This document shows positions 11,578 to 20,920 of a stretch of 64,000 bases of DNA, piece after piece. The notes under the pieces were generated by a model that was not told the origin of the DNA, searched no databases, and was given only the letters and a program-made list of their open reading frames with translations. The DNA is taken from NCBI GenBank assembly GCA_949710005.1, contig OX453281.1, forward strand, positions 25,632,362 through 25,696,361, given 5' to 3'. The translations under genes and the position numbers were made by a program. Numbering within the stretch: the first letter of the stretch is position 1; the number at the start of each line of letters is the position of its first letter. The DNA comes from Ricordea florida (taxonomy: Eukaryota > Cnidaria > Anthozoa > Corallimorpharia > Ricordeidae).

Positions 11578-11682
11578 TGACTAGTGTGATTATGACTAGT
11601 AGTACTTGAACTCGTTACTGTTACTGTTTATAGGTTTTCAGAACATTGGAGATGAGTTATATTTGCTCCACATTTGTGAATC

Positions 11683-11696
11683 AAATAGGGGGAGAG
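11683..11696 (+). other. BEL-1 polypurine tract
   Basis: Purine-rich stretch aaatagggggagag directly abuts the 3' LTR, the expected primer site for plus-strand DNA synthesis. The single t interrupts it near the 5' side. Confidence 0.75.
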
Positions 11697-11854
11697 TGTC
11701 GGGTCGAACATTACGTCATCCAACCGGTTTGAACCAGTTGGATGAGCACGAGGGGAGAGTGTGTGACAGTTTTTTCTTCGGATGAAGTGATTCTTGTAAC
11801 GTTGACATTTACTTGCACACTGGTGAATAAATTGTTCGTAAAAACACTACGACA
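11697..11854 (+). repeat. BEL-1 3' LTR
   Basis: 158 bp, same ends as the 5' copy with one substitution. It is followed by the target duplication TTCG at 11855-11858. Confidence 0.93.
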
Positions 11855-11858
11855 TTCG

Positions 11859-12816
11859 GTCTGAAATCGTAGTCAAGTCCTGACGCTGAGTGGTCTCTTA
11901 CGTGGCGACCATGTGCGAGTCTGCACAGTCATTTCCGTAAATTGTAGTGTTTGAAGAAAAAGAGAACACTGTCTTTTAATTAGTTGTTTGGGTTACGTTG
12001 CAAAAAGGATTTCAATGTTTGAATTAAAAAAATAAAGTTCATTCATTTATTTACAAACAACTGAATCTAACCTATGGTGCACGTTTTTATTGATTACACT
12101 TTGATTACACTTTGCGTGTTTCCAATTTTCTCCTCATGTATAATAAGAAACACGAATAGGAGAGCTCGTTGCGTTACACCAGGTAAAATTTCCCGACGAC
12201 AACAGCGTAAAGAAAAACCCACGTTTGGCTAATTTGCCTATCATTTCGTAGAAGTAGAAATTACTTTTTTAGCATTAAGTAATTGACGATTAACCAGGCG
12301 CCATTATACTGTGACCAAGCAATATTTCGGTTTTGCTTTTCGATTCCGTTTCCGTTCCCACAGAAAACATTTCGGTTATATTTTGTGGTAATAAAACCGC
12401 ACTGTTTCTTTATCGATTTGATAGATATTCTTTTGAAAACATGTCAATTACCCTTCCAATCTTGGTAAATAGTAAGCCCGCTGACTAAACAAAGCGAACA
12501 GGACCGCATACAACTTTTAGTAGCGCTGGATAAGTGGTCTAAAACCCGGAGCGTTACAACAGTGACACGAAACTTCCGTAATTCATACTTTCTCCTGATA
12601 AAGGAGCGGTACAGTGTAAAACGACATAACCAAAAGTGTCAAATTGTTCAAAAAAAAACCCGACTTAACGCAAATATGCGTCTTGTTGAATTGAACGAAG
12701 CCACAGCCAACTGACTTGAGGAGGCTGGAATTTTTTCATGCGATTTTGGTTTAGTGCCCGAATAAGTGTTAATTAAGTAAAGAAAACAATTTGATTGACG
12801 TTTTCTGTGGGCGAGT
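11859..12816. other. intergenic, upstream of the chromo-Ulp1 gene
   Basis: AT-rich with no protein-like open frame. It contains the presumed promoter of the next gene; I see no clear TATA or initiator. No terminal inverted repeat matching the downstream flank of that gene was found by eye. Confidence 0.45.
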
Positions 12817-14940
12817 ATGCAATCAGGTGTCTATTTTATTGTAACTTGGGCAGTTGTAAAGCAATTAGGCTGCGTAGCTGGCGGGATTGCTTTTTTTAGC
12901 GGCCTCATGCTTTGGTCTTTGCCGCAGGCATACTTTCAGAAGACGATGCGGGTTCGCTGTTCCTTATACACAGAAGCAGACAATGATGTTTACTTTGTTG
13001 CTAACGATGTGCTGCTTACTACGTGGAAACCTCCTTCAGCACTCATCGGTGCAGTGGAACTAGAGCCTATTTCAGAAAGTCCTGGTAAATTCAAGCTTCA
13101 TCCGGAATCTAGAGCTCGTCTCCAAGAACTAGGGTTCTGTTCACGGAATGCCAAACAAGAATGCTGCGAATCGTCGAACATTGAATTTCATGAAGAGTGT
13201 TTTGATAACGATACAGGAGATGACGATGAATTCTATGAAGTAGAAGAAGTGTTAAGTAGACGCCTCTCAAAAGATACTCTTTCCTATGAGTACAAAGTAA
13301 GAATCAAGGGCTATGGACCAGAAGATGACATGTGGTTGCCATCATCTTACTTCAATAGGCCCGTAACATTTGAGTCAACTTCCAAGTTCGGCCGAAAAAG
13401 TAAACACACACTGGATCCCGAGATCGACGAGGAGACTCAGATTAAAAGAAGAAAGCAGACCTCTTCACGCGAAAAACGCGAAAGGGCACCACCTGCAAAA
13501 ACGTCGAAAAGAACACACAGGATCAAGAACAAGGGAAAAGCGTATCGTTCATCATTGAATTGTAGAGTCTCACAACAAGATTCAAGAAAATGCGAGGAAA
13601 AAGATGAGGATGATGCCAAGTCAAAGAGAAAGAAGCCACTTCCAAGGAAGACTGCAAAGAGTGACTTGATAAGTGAGATACCTAGGACGTCCTTTGAAAA
13701 GGAGCTTCCCTATTCAACCAAGCCTGAACCAAGTGAAGATGAGGCCATTGTCCAATCCTCTCTTTCATCACCACATCAAAAAAACGTCATCACTCTCTCC
13801 AGTGATGATAATTCAGGGAATGATTCATTCAACTCGAACGAATCAGACTACTTGACCGAAAGTATTAAGAAGGATTTAAGCCGCCGAGATGATAACTTCT
13901 TGACCCCTCGCAGTCTTTTGGCAAGGGCTGAACTTCCAAGTGTGGACGGAAAAATACAAGATTACAACGTCAAACGTCTAAGTGAGGAAAACAAATTGAT
14001 GGTTCAAGATCCCCTAACTGTTGACCGAGTTCCTCCAATGTCTGTCTTGAAGCTCTCCATGGATGAACTTCGTAAAAAGATGAACGAAAACAGAATGGCA
14101 AAGCATGAATACATCACAGTGTTTCCGGGGTATGGTTGCTTCAGCCAAGAAGGCTTGCGAATTCTGAGCAGGTACGACAAAATGCGATCGATCTCCAGAG
14201 AGGTCGCGATGGAAACTCAATGGATGGCCATGGCATTTGAAGGGAAATCGGACATGGACAGGCAGATGGTAACCAAAGCACTTCTAGATCGTTGGAATAC
14301 AAGTGGCAAGTATCTTGTGGAACTAAAGGGATACAAACTAACATCACAAGATTTGTCCATTTTGTGCTGCGAAAGGTACCTCAATGATGAAGTTATGAAT
14401 TTGCTGATTGTTAAGTACTGCGATGAAGCAAACGTGCGCCTTGGGCGAGATTTCTTCACCATGCTTCCCAGTTATGCTACATCGAAATTTTGTGCCAGTG
14501 CAGTCAATCATGTTTGTTTCAGTGTGGATATGAGTACAGTGCAGATTATATTTCTACCCGTTCATATACACGGATGTCATTGGGGACTTTCTATTTTCGA
14601 TGTCAAAAACAGGGATGTACGATTTGACGATGGATATCACTGCCACATTACTAAAGAGATGCAAGACAACACCAGAATTATAATAACATCTTTCCATCAG
14701 GCAACTGGCCTCCCGTGCTTTGACATATCGTCATGGAGTCCAGTTCAAAGATTCAAGATTCCGATGCCAGATCAGCCAAGCGTCAGTGCAACTTCCTGCA
14801 ATGGCACTGGGAGCTGTGGAGGTGGAGTCGTATACTGTGTAAGAGACATTTGTAACGGTTTTACCAAAACGTTTACATGGACCTTTGACAATGCTCGACA
14901 ATTACGAGCGCAGCTTATGGTGGACTTGTTGAAAAAGTAA
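12817..14940 (+). CDS. chromodomain plus Ulp1/SENP-like cysteine protease, single exon (707 aa)
   Basis: Residues about 138-186 form a chromodomain: FYEVEEVLSRR, an aromatic/strand core (YEYKVRIKGYG) and DDMWLPSSYF. About 189-400 is a basic, Ser/Lys-rich, disordered stretch (KRRKQ, KRKKPLPRK) that could act as a nuclear localisation signal. The last ~200 residues look like a C48 (Ulp1/SENP) peptidase, with the opening YKLTSQDLSILCCERYLND resembling the family's 'L...YLND' entry. Catalytic His588 lies in GCHWGLSIFD, Asp604/605 in RFDDGY, and the nucleophile is probably Cys667 in GSCGGG. The Gln usually found six residues before the Cys is Cys661 here. Residues 1-43 are hydrophobic; the sequence before residue 38 looks like a splice acceptor (tctttgccgcag), so translation may instead begin at Met44 (12946). 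It may cleave SUMO-like tags at chromatin, but a transposon origin is also possible. Confidence 0.75.
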   Translation: MQSGVYFIVTWAVVKQLGCVAGGIAFFSGLMLWSLPQAYFQKTMRVRCSLYTEADNDVYFVANDVLLTTWKPPSALIGAVELEPISESPGKFKLHPESRARLQELGFCSRNAKQECCESSNIEFHEECFDNDTGDDDEFYEVEEVLSRRLSKDTLSYEYKVRIKGYGPEDDMWLPSSYFNRPVTFESTSKFGRKSKHTLDPEIDEETQIKRRKQTSSREKRERAPPAKTSKRTHRIKNKGKAYRSSLNCRVSQQDSRKCEEKDEDDAKSKRKKPLPRKTAKSDLISEIPRTSFEKELPYSTKPEPSEDEAIVQSSLSSPHQKNVITLSSDDNSGNDSFNSNESDYLTESIKKDLSRRDDNFLTPRSLLARAELPSVDGKIQDYNVKRLSEENKLMVQDPLTVDRVPPMSVLKLSMDELRKKMNENRMAKHEYITVFPGYGCFSQEGLRILSRYDKMRSISREVAMETQWMAMAFEGKSDMDRQMVTKALLDRWNTSGKYLVELKGYKLTSQDLSILCCERYLNDEVMNLLIVKYCDEANVRLGRDFFTMLPSYATSKFCASAVNHVCFSVDMSTVQIIFLPVHIHGCHWGLSIFDVKNRDVRFDDGYHCHITKEMQDNTRIIITSFHQATGLPCFDISSWSPVQRFKIPMPDQPSVSATSCNGTGSCGGGVVYCVRDICNGFTKTFTWTFDNARQLRAQLMVDLLKK

Positions 14941-15012
14941 TTCTGCGAAACCTACTACCGAAACCATAAAAATTTACTTAGTCGTACATGTGTGCAAGAT
15001 ATTAAACGCTGG

Positions 15013-15018
15013 AATAAA
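15013..15018 (+). other. possible polyadenylation signal
   Basis: AATAAA 73 bases after the stop codon of the chromo-Ulp1 gene, followed by a T-rich stretch (cttcttcttttat). Confidence 0.5.
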
Positions 15019-15141
15019 GGTGTGCTTCTTCTTTTATAGTATTGGCACACAGGCGTGGGAGAATCATGAAAAAAGTGTATGCCTTGCGCTGTCAAACTAA
15101 TGTTAATCAAGATGTCGAGTCACTACTTCATTTGGAAAAGG

Positions 15142-15520
15142 AATAAAACTAAAAAAAGGCATGTGCAGACTAGCCTTCACGATTAATCTCTACAGAAAAT
15201 AAAAAGTGCTATTGTTTGCTATGATCAAACTCTCAAACAAAAAAATTAATAAAACTAAGAAAAGGGCATGTATAGATTAACCTTCACGATTAATCTCTAT
15301 AGAAAATAGAAAGGGCTTTGTTCCCTGTGATGATCACAATGTCAAACAAAAAATGATTAAAACTAAAAGAGGGCATGTGGAGATTGGCATCCACTATTTA
15401 TCTCTATAGAAAATACAATATTAAGTTTGTTCCTTATGATTTATTCGCCATACAAAAAATAAGTAAAACTTAAAAGATAGGGCATGTTGAAATTGTCCTT
15501 TATGGTTAATCTCCGATTGT
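15142..15520. repeat. diverged tandem repeat, ~106-bp unit, about 3.5 copies
   Basis: The phrase taaaact...gggcatgt recurs at about 15144, 15250, 15358 and 15464. Each is followed by attaatctctacagaaaata-like sequence and a caaacaaaaaa tract. Spacing is 106-108 bp. It starts just after the chromo-Ulp1 gene and is non-coding. Confidence 0.75.
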
Positions 15521-16016
15521 GGTGCGAGAGTGGATGATCGCCATTATTTAAATTCGTTTCATCTAATAACATCCTGGCCACAATGAGTTGGGTTGATGAC
15601 CCAATGATACCCCCTACAAAGACTAAAGTCTGTTAGCTTGTTATCATTTGTAAGGGAAAAACGGCGAGCTGGGGTAACCAATCCCTGGGGAGTCCCCCAC
15701 AAATGGCACGAGTGCACAGGGTTTAGTCTGAGGATAATACCCGTGTGATAGTCATAAATACAAGGGGGGGACCAGGGAACCCGAATAAATGCCAATAAAA
15801 CTCTACTCGAATAGCAGAGGGTTGTAAACAAAAGGCCGGCTCATTCTTTTAAAGGCTGGTCACTATGATGAAAGCTTCATCTATGTAAGGTTAGTAATGT
15901 ATGATATGCTAGCACAAGATTGGATGTGCAAATGTTAAATTACATGCATAACACACCAATATGACAAATCCAGGCTACAGATAACAAAAACTCAAATTAG
16001 ATGTTGGCAAAAAGCA
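15521..16016. other. non-coding, no gene seen
   Basis: Contains only short frames without motifs. Nothing supports a gene. Confidence 0.4.
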
Positions 16017-16260
16017 ACTTCTAAATAAATTTCCTGGCTGGCAGATCTGAAAAGTCAAAATAAGCCGCTGGCAAAACAACGCAATAAAAATCCTGGCTGG
16101 GAGTTTTTCCTTGGAATTGAAAGCTTGCTGGCAACAACTGAGTAAATAGGCCTTTGCTTGCTGGCTAAAATAATTGAATAACCGTTGCTTGCTGGCAGTG
16201 AGGAGCGGCTCTTTTTTTCCCACGCTAGTTAATTATTAACCAAAAACGACTCCGCAGATT
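16017..16260. repeat. degenerate repeat rich in gcttgctggc
   Basis: The phrase (t)gctggc recurs at irregular 30-50 bp spacing (cctggctggcag, aagccgctggca, gcttgctggcaa, gcttgctggcta, gcttgctggcag), ending in gaggagcggctc. Related phrases occur around 2010-2200, so this is probably an internal part of the same dispersed element. Confidence 0.5.
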
Positions 16261-16319
16261 GCAAAACATCGTAACATGCAATAAAACACCTTTCTAGAAA
16301 AAACATTCGTTGAGCACTC

Positions 16320-16520
16320 CTGTCTTTTTAGCGGATGCTGTTGTTATTGTTGCTTTGTTGGCGTATATCCTTGGCGGATTATCTTGCAGTTGTTTCTGTT
16401 TTCTGTTGCATGTTGTGTTTCCATTGAGGTGTCACCTCTGATGGATTTTGTTGCTTCTCGATGCCATGTCTTTTTAGTGGTGTTCCTGTTATTGCTGTTA
16501 TTTTGGCAGTTAATGTGGTA
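16320..16520. repeat. GT-rich dispersed repeat, copy 2
   Basis: Matches about 1840-1975 in the same orientation: agcggatgctgttgttattg, ttggcgtatatccttgg, ttgaggtgtcacctctgatg. No coding capacity. Confidence 0.65.
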
Positions 16521-17927
16521 GTTGTCTTGCGTTGTCTGCTGAACTCTTTCAATGAACACCTTGAACTGATTCCCACGCGTGTAAAGTAATGTTATCAAAC
16601 ACGATATACAGTGCTTCATCACATAAAAAAAACAGAGAACAGAGCTGAAAATACGATACGTAGCAGAGTATTTTTGGCGAAGTTCGAATTGTTTGATTTG
16701 TGATGAAACACAGTTATCGAGTGTTTGCAGGCTCCTGGTGTTTGATATAGTTTCTCGGAATAAAAATGATCGAGAAAAGTGCGATTAACGATGCAAAAAC
16801 GAGCTTTGTCAGTATCCAAAAACGTCACTGTGCTTGGTTTCTCTTACGCATTGTTGATGAGTTTGAAAACTTGAAATCTAACGCAAATTGTTTTCACTTC
16901 AGTAAATCTTGAATTTTAACGGCTTCCCAAGTGAACATATTTTTTACTGTACTCGCTCATTATTTGCATAACTCGTTGACCTTCAAGCTCCCAAGTCCTG
17001 GAAACGCCACCTAAAAACATCTTAATCAAAGACGACCCCGCGTTTTACGTGTTTTGACTTTTTAGTATGCATGACGACTACAACATTAGCCTTTGTATAA
17101 ACGCTTCTTTGAATTGGTTAATTTTTAAATTACTCTAAACAACTGTGCTGGTTTTCTTAAGCAGACTCTTGCTATCAAAGAGACGGACTTTGAAACTTTC
17201 GTATAGCGAAAAATTGTCTCCTGGTAGAACACATGTGGCAAAATTCATTAGTCGGAATAAAACCATCCGTTATCTTCATTCTCGGTCGAGGATTTCGTTA
17301 ATTTTTTCCTGTTAACTATTTATGAATTTCTGAATTTAATTTTGAACCTAAAGCTAACTTACAGAATGTGGTTTTTGCGGATTTTCGACCCTGCATTTAT
17401 CATTGGCAAGTTAAATCAAAAGGTAATAAATATGTCAACGAGAGTGACAAATATGCGTTGACAATTCACCCAACGAGATAATTATTCCGAGTTATTCTTT
17501 AAGAGAAAGATATATATCAATTGTGGCCTATGTTCACAAAAGTCAAGGCATGATTTAGCAATTTGCAAACAATCTATTCACTTTGAAACCAAGATGGAGA
17601 AAGTACAAGGAATCTTCGAAAAGCGTTTCAAACATTCTAAAGGAACAATTCAAAATGTTGCAATATTGGCTGTTGTTTATGGATTCGAGGAGTTCATAAG
17701 AACGCAGTTTTTCAGGTAGGGATATGTTGTTTTTTAGCTTTTGGGTAAAATTCGAACTTGCACGTGAAAACCCACACAAATGTAAATGTCTAGAGAAGAG
17801 GAATATGGCGTGCAAAGGTACAGATTGCGGTGTTTCTTCGCCCTACTTTGCTACTTTTACGCAATTAGATGAATATTCTACAACCTTTTTAGAATAATGG
17901 AAAAATGTATGCAGGATGTTTTTGCCA
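16521..17927. other. non-coding, no gene seen
   Basis: AT-rich with scattered short frames. I looked here and in 18.1-20.3 kb for a first exon of the CALHM-like gene and found none I could support. Confidence 0.4.
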
Positions 17928-18100
17928 TGAACCTAGTTTAATGGCCTTGCTCTTACGAGTCTCCTATAGCTCAGTATATCTAGCAATCAGAAGGCTGTAG
18001 GTTCGACTCTGTTTGGGAGAACTCGGAATTTCGTTTCTCTAATTTGCTTGCGACAAAGCCGAAAAATACATCTTTCAAAATAAACCATCTTAATTTCACA
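17928..18100 (+). mobile_element. tRNA-derived SINE (tctcctatagctcag family), copy 1
   Basis: A tRNA-like head at 17960-18021 has an A-box-like tatagctcag, a B-box-like ggttcgactc and complementary ends (tctccta / tttgggaga). A body follows (cgaaaaatacatctttca) that is shared with the copy at 33668-34255. The tRNA itself is too degenerate to be functional. Confidence 0.6.
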
Positions 18101-20039
18101 ATGGAAAGAAAGGAAAACGCTGCTTTGTCTCCCTTACAGGCTTTTGAAGTTGCCGGGACTTATGGGAGGCCTTATGCCATTTCCCGGCCGTGTTTAATTC
18201 AATGGAAACATAATTCCAACAGAAAGCCCGCTTATAAAGTCGCAAAAATATTCCTCAATATTTAAAAATGAGATAAAAACCGCATGTGACTGTAAACTCG
18301 ACATGTTGTGGATTCACAAGCTTACTGTCTTTTTGAAAACTTGGTTAAAAGTAGAGAATACTTAAGTGTTCTCTTGATTTAATTCAACGGCAGATTTTCT
18401 TTCTCTTTATACTGTTTTCACGCTCGACATCTTTTAATTGAAGGCAGTTTCACTAGCTACGCACAGCTGGGTGAAAGATCTTTGTGTAATATGACAGGAA
18501 ATTAAGCACAAATCACGTTTTTCTTCTTCTCTGTCATGTTTAATTTAAAAGCGGAACACTGTTAAATTTCCGATCTGGCCACATTGCTTTTAGATGTATT
18601 GCAATTATTGTTTTTTTTTTAATTAGAAAAAGCCGAAAAGGTCCATCACAGACATTGCGGAAATTTAAGGGAAAGCTATGTTTGTTATGGCTAAAATACA
18701 CTCTTAAGACCTGAAAGGAATACATGTAAACTATAAATTGCGTTTGCAGACGAATTTTCTTGAAACTGTCAAATGCTTACAGATTAATTGTAACTTTTTG
18801 TTGAATTTTAATGCAATTTATGAAACGTGGAAATACAAGAGTGATAGATTACTTTTCCGCTGTCTAGTAGGCTTCCATTTTGATCGTTATTTTTCGCTGT
18901 AGAGCGGTTGAGTATGCCATATTACGATCTAAACGGCTGGAATCCGCGCTTCTGAAAGAATATCTTTTACAGGCCTTAGTTTTATTTGGGATTTCTCTGA
19001 TTAAACAAATTTTAAGGATAATAATATTTGATAAAAGATTTTTTAAACAGCTTTTATTTTAAATATTTCGAGCAGGCTCACCTTGCCGTAGTCTTTAGGG
19101 CAAGCGATGTCGAGTGAGTAGAAAAATAAGTAAATCAATACACATAGGGATGTTAATATCTCTTTTCAATTCCCGCTGAATTATAAGCGGATATATAAGT
19201 AAAGAAAACCTTGTACGTGGATGCTATACGCGTAGCGTGTCTGTTCGGGATATTAAAGTAAACACAAAGAGCGGAAATTCCTTAGTTTGTACAGGAGAAT
19301 TTTCTAACAGCGATACACTGATTCATATACATTGGAAGTAATTTGTCAAACTAATCGCGTCTTAGATATATTGCGTTGCATTTTCAATTCAAGTATTTTA
19401 ATTGGCCTTACTGAAGGAAAATACGACTCGGTTGTTCCCATCAGAAAGTTATTTTGAGATGGCTTCTTTTTTGTGATTGGTTTGTTCATCTTTCACCCTT
19501 TTCTGAACCAATCGAAATGCAACCCAAACCAGTGGTGACGAGCTCGCACACGAGATATAGTTTCTTTGAGTTCTGGTTGGCTCATTGCATCGCGTGTGCT
19601 TGCATTGTGGTTGCTCAGAGAAATGGCTTTAATTAGTTTTGCATTTACCAAAGTCAAATCAAAACTGCTCTATTGGGCACGTTTCTTCAACAAGCATCGC
19701 ATATTCTCATTAATCCTAATTTCTGTGTTATGTATGAATGATTAAGGCTCTTTTCGTTTGATTGAAATTCCTTGGACCTCCCGCACAATAATTTAGATTC
19801 TTCGCTCCCTAATAAGTATATCCTCATTCCCACTCCTGTAGTTTTCTACACACGAAAATTTGTCTTTTCACTCTGTTGTTTATATACTTAACTTATTTTA
19901 TGTGTGTTTTAATTTTTTCATTATAACATAGCTTTGGGAATGCGCGCCCTATGATTGGCTAATACGTGCGATCCATTTGCCCATGTGTTGCATGATGACG
20001 TCAGATTGTTGACCAGAGTAAAAATTGTGAAGTTTTATG
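18101..20039. other. non-coding, no gene seen
   Basis: Short frames only. At 19920-20045 a TIR-like pair (cattataacata ... tatgttataaaa) encloses gcgcgccctatgattggctaat, suggesting a small MITE next to the foldback at 20046. Confidence 0.4.
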
Positions 20040-20045
20040 TTATAA

Positions 20046-20294
20046 AAGAAATGGTAAACGCAGCAGCTGCGCAGCCATCGAGTTATAGACGCACTTGGGA
20101 CGTTTGCTAAACACTCATAAAGCTAGAGATGCTCTCGGCTGCACCTCGAGCATCTCTTTCGCTTCTTTCGTGCTTAGCAGCCTCCCGCGTGTGTCCATAA
20201 CTCAATGGTTGCACGCTGCACGTTTAGCATTTCACGTTTAGCATTTCACGTTTACCATTTCACGTTTACCATTTCACGTTTACCATTTCTTTAA
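20046..20294. repeat. foldback element with a terminal minisatellite
   Basis: Outer arms aaagaaatggtaaacg (about 20046) and cgtttaccatttcttt (about 20279) are reverse complements. Inner arms around gccatcgagttatagac / gtccataactcaatgg and agatgctctcgg / cctcgagcatct extend the fold. The right end carries about five 15-bp units (cgtttaccatttcac, first two with agc) at 20223-20290, which look like an expansion of the terminal repeat. Confidence 0.65.
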
Positions 20295-20378
20295 TCGACG
20301 GCACACCAGTTTCTTTAAAGTTAAGCACTTTATACAACTCCACATTACGTTGCTTTCATTATCTCTACCTCTCCACAG

Positions 20379-20820
20379 ATGCCCATGCTCCAACTACGCC
20401 ATGTACAGTCTTGTCATGTTGACTAGCCCTGCCCTCTTTCTTGTGGGTCTCAGTTTTATGATGAGTGGCGGATTTTGGCAAGTTTTCTTGGGCACTGGAA
20501 GTTTCCAACACTGCAAAGAAAGATGTAATTACCGTATGAGGTCTCTGACGAAGATATTTCAACCATTTCTCGCTCCCATTGCATATGTCACGTTTGCCCT
20601 TTTGAGAGGAGATTTCTTCGTTTGTTCGAAGGGCGGCGCACTGAAAGATTGCAGAAAATACAACACGGAAGAGGGGACGTTAAAGGTACGAACATTAAGC
20701 CCCAGGTTGTAACTGTTGAAACGTAGGAAACGTTTACATGAAAAAGTTCACCCTGGCGCGAGTTTAATTCATACTAGAACGACTACTTGATTTCAAATTG
20801 TGTTTACGTGACGGCGATTA

Positions 20821-20851
<31 letters not shown>

Positions 20852-20887
20852 GTAATAATAATAATAGTAATAATAATAATAGTAATA

Positions 20888-20920
<33 letters not shown>

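Larger units (their letters stand above)
6018..11854 (+). mobile_element. BEL-1: complete BEL/Pao LTR retrotransposon
   Basis: A 5837-bp element bounded by two 158-bp LTRs that start TGTCGGG and end CGACA. It is flanked by a 4-bp target duplication TTCG (6014-6017 and 11855-11858). The LTRs differ at one position by eye (acttgtacac versus acttgcacac), so the insertion is recent. A primer-binding site follows the 5' LTR, a purine tract precedes the 3' LTR, and one open frame fills the interior. All the parts expected of an autonomous BEL/Pao element are present; whether it is active cannot be told from sequence. Confidence 0.95.
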
